Assembly: GCF_014636935.1 (NCBI RefSeq)
Contig: NZ_BMES01000001.1
Coordinates: 1,865,782-1,929,781, forward strand
Reading direction: 5' to 3'
Length of the DNA: 64,000 nucleotides
DNA from: Alsobacter metallidurans
Lineage (GTDB): Bacteria; Pseudomonadota; Alphaproteobacteria; Rhizobiales; Beijerinckiaceae
In this document: positions 24,413 through 33,636 of the stretch, one piece after another
Layout of the letters: each line of letters starts with the position of its first letter
Numbering within the stretch: position 1 is the stretch's first letter
Made by a program: the position numbers and the translations under genes
Notes under the pieces: generated by a model
Database searches by the model: none
What the model was told of the DNA's origin: nothing
Seen by the model: the letters and a program-made list of their open reading frames with translations, nothing else

Positions 24413-24529
24413 GCCTGCCGCCGTTTCGTTGCCTTGGCCTGCCCCGAGGTCTATACCGCTCGCAGGCGGCCCGGGGGCGGCCGGCGCGCCCGAATTGGGT
24501 CGCCGGACGCTGCGTTTTGAGGACGTGAG

Positions 24530-25312
24530 ATGACGGAGCCCACCCGCGTGGCGAACACCAGCACATCCGCTGACGAGGGCGGCGTCCTCGAAACCATCAA
24601 GGTCGTCGTCCAGGCGCTCCTGATCGCCCTCGTGGTGCGGACCTTCCTGTTCCAGCCCTTCAACATTCCGTCCGGATCGCTGATCCCTACGCTGCTGATC
24701 GGCGACTACCTGTTCGTCTCGAAATACAGCTACGGCTACTCGAAATATTCGATCCCGTTCAGCCCGCCGCTGTTCAGCGGCCGGATCTGGGCCGCGGAGC
24801 CGCAGCGTGGCGACATCGCGGTGTTCAAGCTGCCGCGCGACAACTCCACCGACTACATCAAGCGCGTCATTGGCCTGCCGGGCGACCGCATCCAGATGAT
24901 CGACGGCATCCTCCACATCAACGGCCAACCGCTGAAGAAGCAGGCGGTCGGCAAGGAGGACGTCAACGCCGGCGCGGGCTACCGCGACCGCGCCACCTTC
25001 TATCGCGAGACGCTGCCCAACGGCATCAGCTACGTGATCCAGGAATTGGACATCTACGGCAACAAGCTTGGCCGAAACACGCCCGTCTACCAGGTGCCGC
25101 CCGGCAACTTTTTCATGATGGGCGACAACCGCGACAACTCGCTCGACAGCCGCGACATGACCTCCCAGGGCGTCGGCTACGTGCCGTTCGAGAACCTGAT
25201 CGGCCGCGCCGAGGTGATCTTCTTCTCGGTGTCGGAGGAGGGCGCAGCCTGGAAGGTGTGGGAGTGGCCCTGGACCGTGCGCTGGAACCGCCTGTTCAAG
25301 CCCGTGCATTGA
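24530..25312 (+). CDS. lepB: Signal peptidase I
   Basis: 260 residues. One N-terminal membrane span (about 21-42) is followed by the catalytic periplasmic domain. The Ser-Lys dyad is visible: Ser50 in IPSGSLIPTLL and Lys111 in YIKRVIGLPGDRI, and box E reads FFMMGDNRDNSLDSR. The enzyme removes signal peptides from exported proteins. It heads the run lepB-rnc-era: rnc starts five bases after its stop. This order is conserved in alphaproteobacteria (often with acpS upstream, which is not present here). Confidence 0.95.
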   Translation: MTEPTRVANTSTSADEGGVLETIKVVVQALLIALVVRTFLFQPFNIPSGSLIPTLLIGDYLFVSKYSYGYSKYSIPFSPPLFSGRIWAAEPQRGDIAVFKLPRDNSTDYIKRVIGLPGDRIQMIDGILHINGQPLKKQAVGKEDVNAGAGYRDRATFYRETLPNGISYVIQELDIYGNKLGRNTPVYQVPPGNFFMMGDNRDNSLDSRDMTSQGVGYVPFENLIGRAEVIFFSVSEEGAAWKVWEWPWTVRWNRLFKPVH

Positions 25313-25316
25313 GCTG

Positions 25317-26027
25317 ATGGCGCGCCGGCCCAAGCCCAGCCTCTCCGTCCTGGAAGAGAGCATCGGCTATTCGTTCAAGGACCGCGCCCACCTGGAGCGC
25401 GCGCTGACCCACATCAGCGCGCTCAAGGGCACGCCCAGCAACGGGCCGCACTATCAGCGGCTGGAATTTCTGGGCGACCGCGTTCTCGGGCTGGTTGTCG
25501 CCGAGATGCTGTACCGGGCCTACCCCAAGGCGGGCGAGGGCGAGCTCTCACGCCGGCTCGGCCATCTCGTGCGGCATGAGACCTGCGCTGAAGTCGCAGA
25601 GCTGTGGGATGTTGGCCCGCATATCCGCCTCGGCGTCGGCGAGAACCAGTCCGGCCTGCGCAACAAGACCGCCATCCTGGGCGACGTCTGCGAGGCCGTG
25701 ATCGCGGCCGTTTATCTGGATGGCGGCTTCGAGCCCGCGCGGGTCTTGGTGGAGCGCGATTTCGGGCCCAAGATGAGTGAACCCGGCCGCGCCACGCGCG
25801 ATCCGAAATCCATGCTGCAGGAATGGGCGCTGGGCCTCGCCCGGCCCGTGCCTGTTTACGAGGAGCGCGACCGCTCCGGCCCCGACCATGCGCCGCAGTT
25901 TCGCATCGCCGCGCGGGTCGAGGGCTTCAAGGACTGCGAAGGGGAGGGGCCGTCGAAGCGCCTCGCCGAGCAGGCCGCCGCCGAGGCATTTCTGCGCCGT
26001 GAGGGCGTGTTGAAGGATTCCCGATGA
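25317..26027 (+). CDS. rnc: Ribonuclease III
   Basis: 236 residues. It has an N-terminal RNase III domain with the signature LEFLGDRVLGLVVAEML (Glu50, Asp54) and a second acidic site in GDVCEAVIAAVYLDGG, then a C-terminal double-stranded RNA-binding domain (about 160-230). It cuts double-stranded RNA, including rRNA precursors. Its stop overlaps the era start (ATGA), so the two are translationally coupled. Confidence 0.95.
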   Translation: MARRPKPSLSVLEESIGYSFKDRAHLERALTHISALKGTPSNGPHYQRLEFLGDRVLGLVVAEMLYRAYPKAGEGELSRRLGHLVRHETCAEVAELWDVGPHIRLGVGENQSGLRNKTAILGDVCEAVIAAVYLDGGFEPARVLVERDFGPKMSEPGRATRDPKSMLQEWALGLARPVPVYEERDRSGPDHAPQFRIAARVEGFKDCEGEGPSKRLAEQAAAEAFLRREGVLKDSR

Positions 26028-26983
26028 CCGACACGCCCGCCCCGCACGACGACGAGCCGCAAGGATCCCCGGACGCGCCGCGCGAACCGACCCGCTGCGG
26101 CTTCGTTGCGCTGATCGGCGCGCCCAACGCCGGCAAGTCGACGCTGATCAACGCCCTCGTGGGCGCCAAGGTGTCGATCGTTTCGCGCAAGGTGCAGACC
26201 ACGCGCGCGCTGGTGCGCGGCATCGCGCTGCAAGGCGCGGCCCAGATCATCGTGGTGGATACGCCCGGCATCTTCGCCCCCAAGCGGCGGCTCGACCGCG
26301 CCATGGTGACCTCCGCCTGGGGCGGCGCGGGCGACGCCGACGCGGTGGCGCTGCTGGTGGACGCCCGCAAGGGCGTGGACGAGGAAGTCGAGGCCATTCT
26401 TGCCAAGCTGGGTGAGCTGAAGCGGCCCAAGCTGCTGATCCTGAACAAGATCGACATGATCGACCGGACGCGCCTGCTCGGCCTCGCGCAGGACATCAAC
26501 GCCCGTCACCCCTTCAAGGAGACCTACATGATCTCCGCCCTGAAGGGCGATGGCGTCGACAAGGTGCGCGAATCGCTGGGCGCCATGATGGCCCCCGGGC
26601 CCTGGCTCTACCCCGAGGATCAGATCTCCGACGCGCCGCTGCGCATCCTCGCGGCCGAGATCACCCGCGAGAAGCTGTTTGAGCGCCTCCACGACGAATT
26701 GCCCTACGAATCCACGGTCGAGACCGACCAGTGGAAGGTGATGAAGGACGGCTCGGCCCGGGTGGAGCAGACAATTTTCGTGGCCCGCGAGAGCCAGCGC
26801 AAGATCGTGCTCGGCAAGGGCGGCCAGACCATCCGGGCCATCGGCGAGATGTCGCGTAAGGACATCGCCGAGGCCGCGGAAGTGAAAGTGCACCTCTTCC
26901 TGTTCGTAAAGGTGCGCGAGAACTGGGCCGACGACCCCGAGCGCTACCGCGAGATGGGTCTGGAATTTCCGCGCGGCGGGTAA
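26024..26983 (+). CDS. era: GTPase Era
   Basis: 319 residues. GTP-binding motifs are in order: G1 GAPNAGKSTL (32-41), G3 DTPGIF and G4 NKIDMID. A C-terminal KH domain follows (GKGGQTIRAIGEMSRKDI). Era binds 16S rRNA and takes part in 30S ribosome assembly. It has an N-terminal extension of about 22 residues compared with E. coli Era, common in this order. It overlaps rnc by four bases. Confidence 0.95.
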   Translation: MTDTPAPHDDEPQGSPDAPREPTRCGFVALIGAPNAGKSTLINALVGAKVSIVSRKVQTTRALVRGIALQGAAQIIVVDTPGIFAPKRRLDRAMVTSAWGGAGDADAVALLVDARKGVDEEVEAILAKLGELKRPKLLILNKIDMIDRTRLLGLAQDINARHPFKETYMISALKGDGVDKVRESLGAMMAPGPWLYPEDQISDAPLRILAAEITREKLFERLHDELPYESTVETDQWKVMKDGSARVEQTIFVARESQRKIVLGKGGQTIRAIGEMSRKDIAEAAEVKVHLFLFVKVRENWADDPERYREMGLEFPRGG

Positions 26984-27029
26984 CCTTCACCGAGCTTGAC
27001 CGCAGCCGCCAGCGAGGCACAATGGTTGT

Positions 27030-27617
27030 GTGCTTCGGCCGATTGCCTGCCGCGTGTCGGCGGTCTTCTCTCGACGATTGATGCTCGGCGCCGTGGGCGC
27101 TGCAGCGCTGGCCATCGCCGCGCCGTCGTTGAGCAGTGCCGAGCCGGCTGCTTTCAAGCCCTTCGCGACGGAGGAGCGTGACCTCGTTTTTCCGGACATC
27201 GACGGCGTCCCGCGCGCTCTGGCGGACCACCGTGGCCGCCCGGTGGTGCTGCACGTGTTCGCCACCTGGTGCGAGCCCTGCCGTGAGGAGCTTCCCGTGC
27301 TGGCCGCCGTGGCGGCGGAGCCGGACGCCCCGGCCGTGGTGGCGGTCGCGCTGGCCGAGCCGGCTAGCCGGGTGCGCGGCTTCCTGGACAAGCTCGCCCT
27401 CCACTTCGAGACCGCGCTTGTCGACGACGCGCGCGCGACCGTGAAGCGCTGGGGCGTTTCCATCCTCCCCACGTCGATTCTGATCGACGCCGCAGGCGCG
27501 CCGCGCTGGAAGGCGGAGGGCCCCGTGGACTGGCGCGCCCCGGCCACGGCTGCGCTGCTCGACGACCTCAAGACAAAGCCCCGCATCCAAGCGGGCGCAA
27601 CCCGAACGGGAGGGTGA
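27030..27617 (+). CDS. TlpA-like thioredoxin-fold protein (thiol:disulfide oxidoreductase)
   Basis: 195 residues from GTG 27030; ATG 27081 within the signal region is an alternative. The N-terminus (SRRLMLGAVGAAALAIAAPS) is a Sec or Tat-like export signal ending near residue 37. The thioredoxin-like domain carries the active site ATWCEPCREE (Cys81, Cys84) and a cis-proline loop in ILPTSILID. TlpA/ResA proteins reduce disulfides of exported proteins, for example in cytochrome c or oxidase assembly. It is followed four bases later by the exported transglutaminase-like gene, and both sit between era and recO. Confidence 0.87.
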   Translation: MLRPIACRVSAVFSRRLMLGAVGAAALAIAAPSLSSAEPAAFKPFATEERDLVFPDIDGVPRALADHRGRPVVLHVFATWCEPCREELPVLAAVAAEPDAPAVVAVALAEPASRVRGFLDKLALHFETALVDDARATVKRWGVSILPTSILIDAAGAPRWKAEGPVDWRAPATAALLDDLKTKPRIQAGATRTGG

Positions 27618-27621
27618 AGCC

Positions 27622-28701
27622 ATGTTGCGACGTGACGTGTTGAAGGGCGGCCTCGCCGCCGGAACCGCGGCCCTGCTGCCGCGCGCCGCCTGGGCGCAGG
27701 CCAGCGCGCCAGGCTGGCGCAGCTTCGAGATCAGGACCACGCTGAAGCTCCGCAACCCCGGCGGCGGCGCGGCCCGCGCGTGGGTTCCGCTGCCCTCCGC
27801 AGTGGACGAGAGCTGGGTGCGCGCCGTGGGCTCGACCTGGAGCGGCAACGGCCGGTTCGAGGCGGTCGCGGACCCGGTCTACGGCGCGCCCATGCTGGTC
27901 GCGTCCTGGACAGGCGAGGCCGAGCCACGGCTCGAGATCGTCTCGCGCCTGACCACCCGCGACCGCGCCGTCGACCTCGCGAGGCCGACGCCCGTGACGC
28001 CGCTCTCCGAGACCGAGCGCCTCCTCTACACCCGCGGCACTGAGCTGCTGCCCGTCACCGGCATCGTGAAAGCGAAAGCCGACGAGATCGTCGCGGGCGC
28101 GGCTGGCGACCTCGCCAAGGCGCGGGCCATCTACGAGTGGGTGGTGGAAAACACCTTCCGCGATCCCGCCACGCTCGGCTGCGGCGTGGGGGACATCGAG
28201 TCGTTGCTCGCGTCTGGCAATCTCGGCGGCAAATGCGCCGACCTCAACGCGCTCTATGTCGGGCTCGCGCGCGCGGCCGGGCTACCGGCGCGCGACGTCT
28301 ACGGCATCCGCATCGCGCCGTCGCGGCGCGGCTACAGGAGCCTCGGCGCCAACGCGGAGGTGATCAGCAAGGCCCAGCACTGCCGCGCCGAGGTCTGGCT
28401 GGCCGACTTCGGCTGGTTCCCGGTGGACCCCGCCGACGTCCGCAAGGTCGTGCTGGAGGAGCCGCCCGGCAAGCTCGCGATCACGGACCCCAAGGTGGTC
28501 GAAGCGCGCAAGATGCTGTTCGGCGGGTGGGAGATGAACTGGATGCCCTACAATGTCGCCCACGACGTCACGCTGCCGGGCTCCAGGCGGGTGGTCCCGT
28601 TCCTGATGTACTCGCAGGCCGAAACCGCGGACGGCGTCCTCGACAGCTTGGATCCGGACGCCTTCGGCTACGCGATCACGGCGCGCGAGGTAACGGCCTG
28701 A
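27622..28701 (+). CDS. Exported transglutaminase-like (papain-fold) protein
   Basis: 359 residues from ATG 27622, with GGGAGGG about ten bases upstream. A twin-arginine signal (MLRRDVLKGGLAAG, cleavage near AWAQ26) indicates export of a folded protein. The transglutaminase-core triad is intact: Cys205 (GGKCADLNALYVGLARAAG), His253 (AQHCRAEVW) and Asp269 (WFPVDPADV). An N-terminal beta-sandwich (about 32-120) precedes it. Bacterial members act as proteases or peptidoglycan/peptide-modifying enzymes; the substrate is unknown. It is probably in one operon with the upstream TlpA-like gene. Confidence 0.87.
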   Translation: MLRRDVLKGGLAAGTAALLPRAAWAQASAPGWRSFEIRTTLKLRNPGGGAARAWVPLPSAVDESWVRAVGSTWSGNGRFEAVADPVYGAPMLVASWTGEAEPRLEIVSRLTTRDRAVDLARPTPVTPLSETERLLYTRGTELLPVTGIVKAKADEIVAGAAGDLAKARAIYEWVVENTFRDPATLGCGVGDIESLLASGNLGGKCADLNALYVGLARAAGLPARDVYGIRIAPSRRGYRSLGANAEVISKAQHCRAEVWLADFGWFPVDPADVRKVVLEEPPGKLAITDPKVVEARKMLFGGWEMNWMPYNVAHDVTLPGSRRVVPFLMYSQAETADGVLDSLDPDAFGYAITAREVTA

Positions 28702-28752
28702 GTGCGCCGTCCCGCAGGGACTCACATCCCGCCCGCATGCTAAACCGCCCGC

Positions 28753-29496
28753 ATGGAGTGGCGCGACGAAGGCATCGTGATCGGGGTCCGGCGGCACGGC
28801 GAAGGCAGCGTGCTGCTGGAGTTGATGACCCGCGAACATGGCCGCCATATCGGGCTGGTGCGCGGCGGGCGCTCGGCCCGGATGCAGCCGGTGCTGCAGG
28901 CCGGCAACTCCGTGTCGGTCGCCTGGCGGGCGCGGCTGGACGAGCATCTCGGCTCGTTCCAGGTCGAGCCCACGGTGCAGCGCGCCGCTCGGCTGATGGA
29001 TTCGCCGGCCGCGCTCTATGGCCTCGGCGTGCTCGGCGGCCTCGTGCGCCTTTTGCCGGAGCGCGATCCGCATCCGGCCCTGCATGAGACGCTGGAGCTG
29101 GTGCTGGGCGCGCTGGACGACCCGGCGCTGGCCGGCCCGCTCGTGGTGCGCTTCGAGCTCGCGATCCTGAGCGAACTCGGCTTCGGCCTCGATCTCGCCG
29201 AATGCGCCGCCACCGGCTCGCGCGACAACCTCGTCTTCGTGTCGCCGAAAACTGGCCGCGCCGTGTCGGCCGCGGCCGGCGAGCCCTGGCGCGACAAGCT
29301 GCTGGCCCTGCCGCCGTTCCTGCACGAGGGGCAGGGGCGGGCGCTGCCGAGCCCCGCCCAGCTTGCCGCCGCCTTCGCGCTCACCGGCCACTTCCTGAAC
29401 CGCCACGTCTACGAGCCAAGGGGAACGACAGCCCCCGACGTGCGCGCGGCGTTCATCGCGGCTGTTCTTTCGGCTCAGTCTCGCGACGCGAGTTAG
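28753..29496 (+). CDS. recO: DNA repair protein RecO
   Basis: 247 residues. The N-terminal OB fold begins [20 protein letters not shown] with the typical [14 protein letters not shown]; the C-terminal helical domain has [19 protein letters not shown]. RecO works with RecF and RecR to load RecA onto SSB-covered DNA. The zinc-finger cysteines seen in many RecO proteins are reduced: only one cysteine is visible after residue 150. The gene is usually directly downstream of era in this order; here two exported-protein genes intervene. Confidence 0.93.
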   Translation: MEWRDEGIVIGVRRHGEGSVLLELMTREHGRHIGLVRGGRSARMQPVLQAGNSVSVAWRARLDEHLGSFQVEPTVQRAARLMDSPAALYGLGVLGGLVRLLPERDPHPALHETLELVLGALDDPALAGPLVVRFELAILSELGFGLDLAECAATGSRDNLVFVSPKTGRAVSAAAGEPWRDKLLALPPFLHEGQGRALPSPAQLAAAFALTGHFLNRHVYEPRGTTAPDVRAAFIAAVLSAQSRDAS

Positions 29497-29537
29497 CGTC
29501 CGCAGCGCGCCGGATGTTCGACGCGTTGCCGCAGCGA

Positions 29538-29577
29538 GCCCCCTCTCCCTGGCACAGGGGGAGGTTGGGGTGAGGGG
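29538..29577. repeat. Intergenic mosaic repeat, type A (copy 4)
   Basis: CCCCCTCTCCCTGGCACAGG followed by GGGAGGTTGGGGTGAGGGG. It is the same family as the repeats at 14.8-15.2 kb, here between recO and parC. Confidence 0.7.
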
Positions 29578-29620
29578 TCGCCGCCTCTGCAGCGGTCTTG
29601 TTGAAGTCAAAGGCCCAACC

Positions 29621-29660
29621 GGCCCTCACCCTGTCCCTCTCCCCTGCAGGGGAGAGGGGA
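29621..29660. repeat. Intergenic mosaic repeat, type A (copy 5)
   Basis: GGCCCTCACCCTGTCCCTCT followed by the palindrome CCCCTGCAGGGG and AGAGGGG. It is oriented opposite to the copy at 29538, so the pair could form a long hairpin in the recO-parC gap. Confidence 0.7.
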
Positions 29661-29794
29661 CGCGCTGCAGCCGCCTTTGGACACGGTGAGGCTCAGCCTG
29701 GGGATAAGGCCGCCCCAGCCTTGCGGCGCAAGGCCGTGTTCGCTAAGCGTTCACGGTCGTTCGTCCCGGATTTGGACGACCAACGAGGATCGTG

Positions 29795-32041
29795 ATGGGC
29801 AAGCCGGTCGACCCACCGTCAGGCAAGGACGTCGAGAGCATCGACCTGCGCGAGGCGCTGGAAGAGCGTTATCTCGCCTATGCGCTCTCCACCATCATGC
29901 ACCGCGCCCTGCCGGATGCGCGCGACGGGTTGAAGCCCGTGCATCGGCGCATCCTGCACGCCATGCGGCTGCTGCGGCTCGATCCCGGCACGGCCTTCAA
30001 GAAATGTGCCCGCATCGTCGGCGACGTCATCGGCAAGTTCCACCCGCATGGCGACCAGGCCGTCTATGACGCGCTGGTGCGCCTCGCGCAGGATTTCGCC
30101 CAGCGCTATCCGCTGGTGGACGGGCAGGGCAATTTCGGCAACATCGACGGGGATAACGCAGCCGCCTACCGCTATACCGAGGCGCGCCTCACCGAGGTCG
30201 CGCGGCTGCTGTTGGAAGGGATCGACGAGGACGCGGTCGATTTCCGCGACACCTACAATGGCGAGGACGACGAGCCCGTCGTGCTGCCGGCCGCCTTCCC
30301 GAACCTGCTCGCCAACGGCTCTCAGGGCATCGCGGTCGGCATGGCGACCTCCATTCCGCCGCACAACGCCGCCGAGCTCTGCGACGCCGCGCTCTACCTG
30401 ATCAGCCACCCCAAGGCGACCTCCGAGCAGTTGCTCACCTTCGTGCCCGGGCCCGACTTTCCCACCGGCGGCGTGCTGGTGGAAACGCGCGCCAGCATGG
30501 CCGAGACCTACCGCACCGGCCGCGGCGGCTTTCGCCTGCGCGCCCGCTGGGAGAAGGAGGAGACCGGCCGCGGAACCTGGGTGGTGGTGGTCACCGAGAT
30601 TCCCTACCTCGTGTCCAAGGGCCGCCTCATCGAGAAGCTCGCCGAGCTGATCAACGAGAAGAAGCTGCCGCTCGTCGCCGACATCCGCGACGAGTCGGCC
30701 GAGGACGTGCGCGTCGTCATCGAGCCGCGCTCGCGCACGGTCGACCCCGCCATGATGATGGAAAGCCTGTTCCGCCTGTCGGAGCTGGAAAACCGCATCG
30801 GCATGAACATGAACGTGCTCTCGGGCGGCGTCGTCCCCCGGGTGCTCGGCCTGTCCGAAGCCCTGCGCGAGTGGCTGGAGCACCGCCGCACCGTGCTGCT
30901 GCGCCGCTCGCGGCACCGGCTGAACCACATCGAGAAGCGCCTGGAGATCCTCCAGGGCATGCTGATCGTCTATCTCGACCTCGATCGCGTCATCAAGATC
31001 ATCCGCGAGGAGGACGAGCCCAAGGTCGAGCTGATGCGGTTCTTCGAACTCACCGAGAACCAGGCCGAGGCCATCCTCAACACCCGCCTGCGCTCGCTGC
31101 GCAAGCTGGAGGAGATGGAGCTGAAGCGCGAACTCGCCTCGCTTGAAGTCGAGAAGGGCCAGATCGAGACGCTGCTCGGCTCCGAGGCGGCGCAGTGGAA
31201 GACGATCTCGTGGGAGATCCGCGAGGTTCGCAAGACCTTCGGCCCCGAAACCAAGATCGGCAAGCGGCGCACCAGCTTCGCGGACGCGCCGGACCTCTCC
31301 GACGTCGACTTCGCCGAGGCGATGGTGGAGCGCGAGCCCGTCACCGTGGTGGTGACCCAGAAGGGCTGGATTCGCGCCCTGAAGGGCCACGTCCAGGACC
31401 TCTCGGGCCTGCAGTTCAAGGGCGACGACGCGCTGCAAACGTCGTTCTTCTCCGACACCGGGGCGAAGATCCTGGTGTTGGCCGACAACGGCAAGGTGTT
31501 CACCCTGGAGGCCTCGCGCCTGCCGGGCGGGCGCGGCTTCGGCGATCCGATCCGGCTTCTGGCCGACATCGACGCGGGCGCGGAGATCATCCAGGTGTGG
31601 CAGCACAAGCCGGGCGGCAAGCTGCTGTTCTCCACCAGCGAGGGACGCGGCTTCGTGGCGGCCTCGGACGATGTCGTGGCCAACACCAAGAAGGGCAAGA
31701 ACGTCCTCAATGTCGACGCCGGCCACAAGGCGGTCTTCGCCGCGCCGGCCGATGGCGACTACATCGCCATCATTGGCGAGAACAGGAAGCTGCTCGTGTT
31801 CCCGACCGCCCAAACGCCGGAAATGTCGCGCGGCAAGGGCGTGCGCCTCCAGCGCTACAAGGACGGCGGCGTCTCGGACGCCAAGGTCTTCAACCTCGCC
31901 GAAGGCCTCACCTGGCGCGACACATCCGGCCGCACCTGGACGGTGGCGGCGGGCGAACTTACCGAATGGATCGGCAATCGGGCTGAAGCGGGCCGGCTGC
32001 CGCCGAAGGGGTTCCCGAAGAACAACAAGTTCGGAGGGTAG
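29795..32041 (+). CDS. parC: DNA topoisomerase IV subunit A
   Basis: 748 residues from ATG 29795 (GAGG seven bases upstream; GTG 29792 is adjacent). It has the type IIA topoisomerase A-subunit breakage-reunion domain, with the catalytic tyrosine in [10 protein letters not shown] (Tyr127) and the quinolone-determining region [12 protein letters not shown] (83-94). A long coiled-coil tower region (about 350-450) and a C-terminal beta-propeller (about 500-730, with [14 protein letters not shown] and [14 protein letters not shown] blades) follow. It decatenates daughter chromosomes with ParE. ParC rather than GyrA, because the propeller lacks the GyrA-box and the length is about 750. Confidence 0.94.
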   Translation: MGKPVDPPSGKDVESIDLREALEERYLAYALSTIMHRALPDARDGLKPVHRRILHAMRLLRLDPGTAFKKCARIVGDVIGKFHPHGDQAVYDALVRLAQDFAQRYPLVDGQGNFGNIDGDNAAAYRYTEARLTEVARLLLEGIDEDAVDFRDTYNGEDDEPVVLPAAFPNLLANGSQGIAVGMATSIPPHNAAELCDAALYLISHPKATSEQLLTFVPGPDFPTGGVLVETRASMAETYRTGRGGFRLRARWEKEETGRGTWVVVVTEIPYLVSKGRLIEKLAELINEKKLPLVADIRDESAEDVRVVIEPRSRTVDPAMMMESLFRLSELENRIGMNMNVLSGGVVPRVLGLSEALREWLEHRRTVLLRRSRHRLNHIEKRLEILQGMLIVYLDLDRVIKIIREEDEPKVELMRFFELTENQAEAILNTRLRSLRKLEEMELKRELASLEVEKGQIETLLGSEAAQWKTISWEIREVRKTFGPETKIGKRRTSFADAPDLSDVDFAEAMVEREPVTVVVTQKGWIRALKGHVQDLSGLQFKGDDALQTSFFSDTGAKILVLADNGKVFTLEASRLPGGRGFGDPIRLLADIDAGAEIIQVWQHKPGGKLLFSTSEGRGFVAASDDVVANTKKGKNVLNVDAGHKAVFAAPADGDYIAIIGENRKLLVFPTAQTPEMSRGKGVRLQRYKDGGVSDAKVFNLAEGLTWRDTSGRTWTVAAGELTEWIGNRAEAGRLPPKGFPKNNKFGG

Positions 32042-32227
32042 GGCAGGGCGCTGGCGGGTTACCCCTGACCGCGCCGAATAACATTTCAGCCAAGTTGGCT
32101 ATAAAACTTCGTGTAATATCTCGGGACCGGACCTCGTGCGGCTGCTTTCGGTGATCAAAAAAACGGACTGCGATCCATCGCCAGATCGGGCTCACTGCCA
32201 AACCGCCGGCCACCGCAAGCCGCACCC

Positions 32228-33013
32228 TCACTCCACCCTCTGCCACCCATGCGGAGCCAAACGCTCCTGCGGGGTGAAGCGCGCCTTGTAGGCCATCTTG
32301 GGCGACCCCTCGACCCAATAGCCGAGGTAGACATAAGGCAGGCCCATGCGGCGCGCGCGGGCGATGTGGTCGAGGATCATGTAGGTGCCGAGGCTGCGCT
32401 CGGCCTCGTCCGGATCAAAGAACGAGTACACCATCGAGAGCCCGTCTCCGAGCACGTCGGTGAGCGCGCAGGCCAGCAGGGGGCCGACGCCGCGGCCGTT
32501 GATGGCGGTGTCAGGTCCACGTCGGCGATATTCGATCACCTTGGTCTCGACATGCGAGTCCTCCACCATCATGGCGAAGTCCAGCGCCGTCATGTCGGCC
32601 ATGCCGCCGGCCGCATGGCGCGAGTCGAGGTAGTGCCGAAACAACGAATATTGCTCGGAGGTCGGCGTGTTCTCGCGCATCTCGCCAACGAGGCCGCGGT
32701 TCGCGTCCGTCACGCGGCGCATGTTGCGCGAGGGCGCAAAGTCGTCCACCAGCACGCGCACCGAGATGCAGGCGCGACAACCATCGCAGGCTGGCCGGTA
32801 CGCAATGGTCTGCGAGCGGCGGAAGCCCCCATGAGTCAGGACGTCGTTCAACTCCGGCGCGCGCTTGCCGATGAGGTGCGTGAACACCTTGCGCTCGAGC
32901 TTGCCGCGCAGATACGGGCAGGCGGTCGGGGCCGTCAGGTAGAATTGCGGCTGGTCGCGGGACTGGGTCGTCAATCCGAGCTTCCTTGCCTTCGTTCGGA
33001 CCAGTCCCGGCAT
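32228..33013 (-). CDS. bpt: Aspartate/glutamate leucyltransferase (Bpt)
   Basis: 261 residues. The N-terminal ATE domain carries the cysteine motif [13 protein letters not shown] and the start region [20 protein letters not shown]; the C-terminal domain has [20 protein letters not shown] and [17 protein letters not shown]. Bpt transfers leucine from Leu-tRNA to N-terminal Asp or Glu, marking proteins for ClpS/ClpAP degradation. The first 12 residues ([12 protein letters not shown]) may not belong; a start near LTTQSRDQ is possible. It is convergent with parC and is the last gene of the minus-strand run that begins with hemB. Confidence 0.92.
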   Translation of the reverse strand: MPGLVRTKARKLGLTTQSRDQPQFYLTAPTACPYLRGKLERKVFTHLIGKRAPELNDVLTHGGFRRSQTIAYRPACDGCRACISVRVLVDDFAPSRNMRRVTDANRGLVGEMRENTPTSEQYSLFRHYLDSRHAAGGMADMTALDFAMMVEDSHVETKVIEYRRRGPDTAINGRGVGPLLACALTDVLGDGLSMVYSFFDPDEAERSLGTYMILDHIARARRMGLPYVYLGYWVEGSPKMAYKARFTPQERLAPHGWQRVE

Positions 33014-33104
33014 GCGCGAACCGCACGTCGGAGGCCCTTGCGGGCGCGCTACTCAGGATAGCATCGGGAGCGCCAGCCTCAAGCCCCGAGGCTGGCGCCG
33101 CGCG

Positions 33105-33560
33105 TCAGGTTCCGCGGCGCACCGCGATCAGGCCGGAAAGAAGGTCGTGCAGCATGCGGCGGTCGGCGCGCACGAGCCCGAACAGCAGCACAAGCGGGGT
33201 GAGCGTCGAGATGCTGACGTAAAAGAACACCGCATGCACGGCCGCGACGATAAAGGGCGCGGTCTGGCCCGTGACCGTGCGCAGCTCGACGCCGAACATG
33301 CGCTGGCCGATCGTCGAGCGCCGCGGCCCCGAGACGGTGACGCCGCTGTAGATCACGGCCACGATGGGCCACAACACCGGCAGGATCATCCAGCCGAGCC
33401 CGAAGGTGAGCACGCCGAGAACCAGCGACGCCACCGCGAACACGGCCCAGAGCGCGCCGATCACAAAGAAGTCCACGATCCACGCGCCCATGCGCCCGCT
33501 GAGGACGCCGGACGTGTCGCTGGCCGGAACGGCGGTGTAGACGACGGGCTGAGGGGTCAT
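33105..33560 (-). CDS. RDD family membrane protein
   Basis: 151 residues from ATG 33560, with AAAGGA about seven bases upstream. The RDD motif is visible as GRMGAWIVDFFVIGALWAVF (about 22-41), and a second conserved block is RRSTIGQRMFGVELRT. There are three membrane segments (about 27-60, 65-88, 118-140) and a basic C-terminus (RADRRMLHDLLSGLIAVRR). RDD proteins are small inner-membrane proteins; some have been linked to transport, but the function here is unknown. It lies between threonine ammonia-lyase and bpt, a pairing with bpt that recurs in Rhizobiales. Confidence 0.88.
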   Translation of the reverse strand: MTPQPVVYTAVPASDTSGVLSGRMGAWIVDFFVIGALWAVFAVASLVLGVLTFGLGWMILPVLWPIVAVIYSGVTVSGPRRSTIGQRMFGVELRTVTGQTAPFIVAAVHAVFFYVSISTLTPLVLLFGLVRADRRMLHDLLSGLIAVRRGT

Positions 33561-33636
33561 CGCAGTCCTTTCGAGGCTCAAAGCCGAGCCGCACGAGATG
33601 TGGCCCCGGCCTGCGCTGCATTCAAGATCGTGGCGG

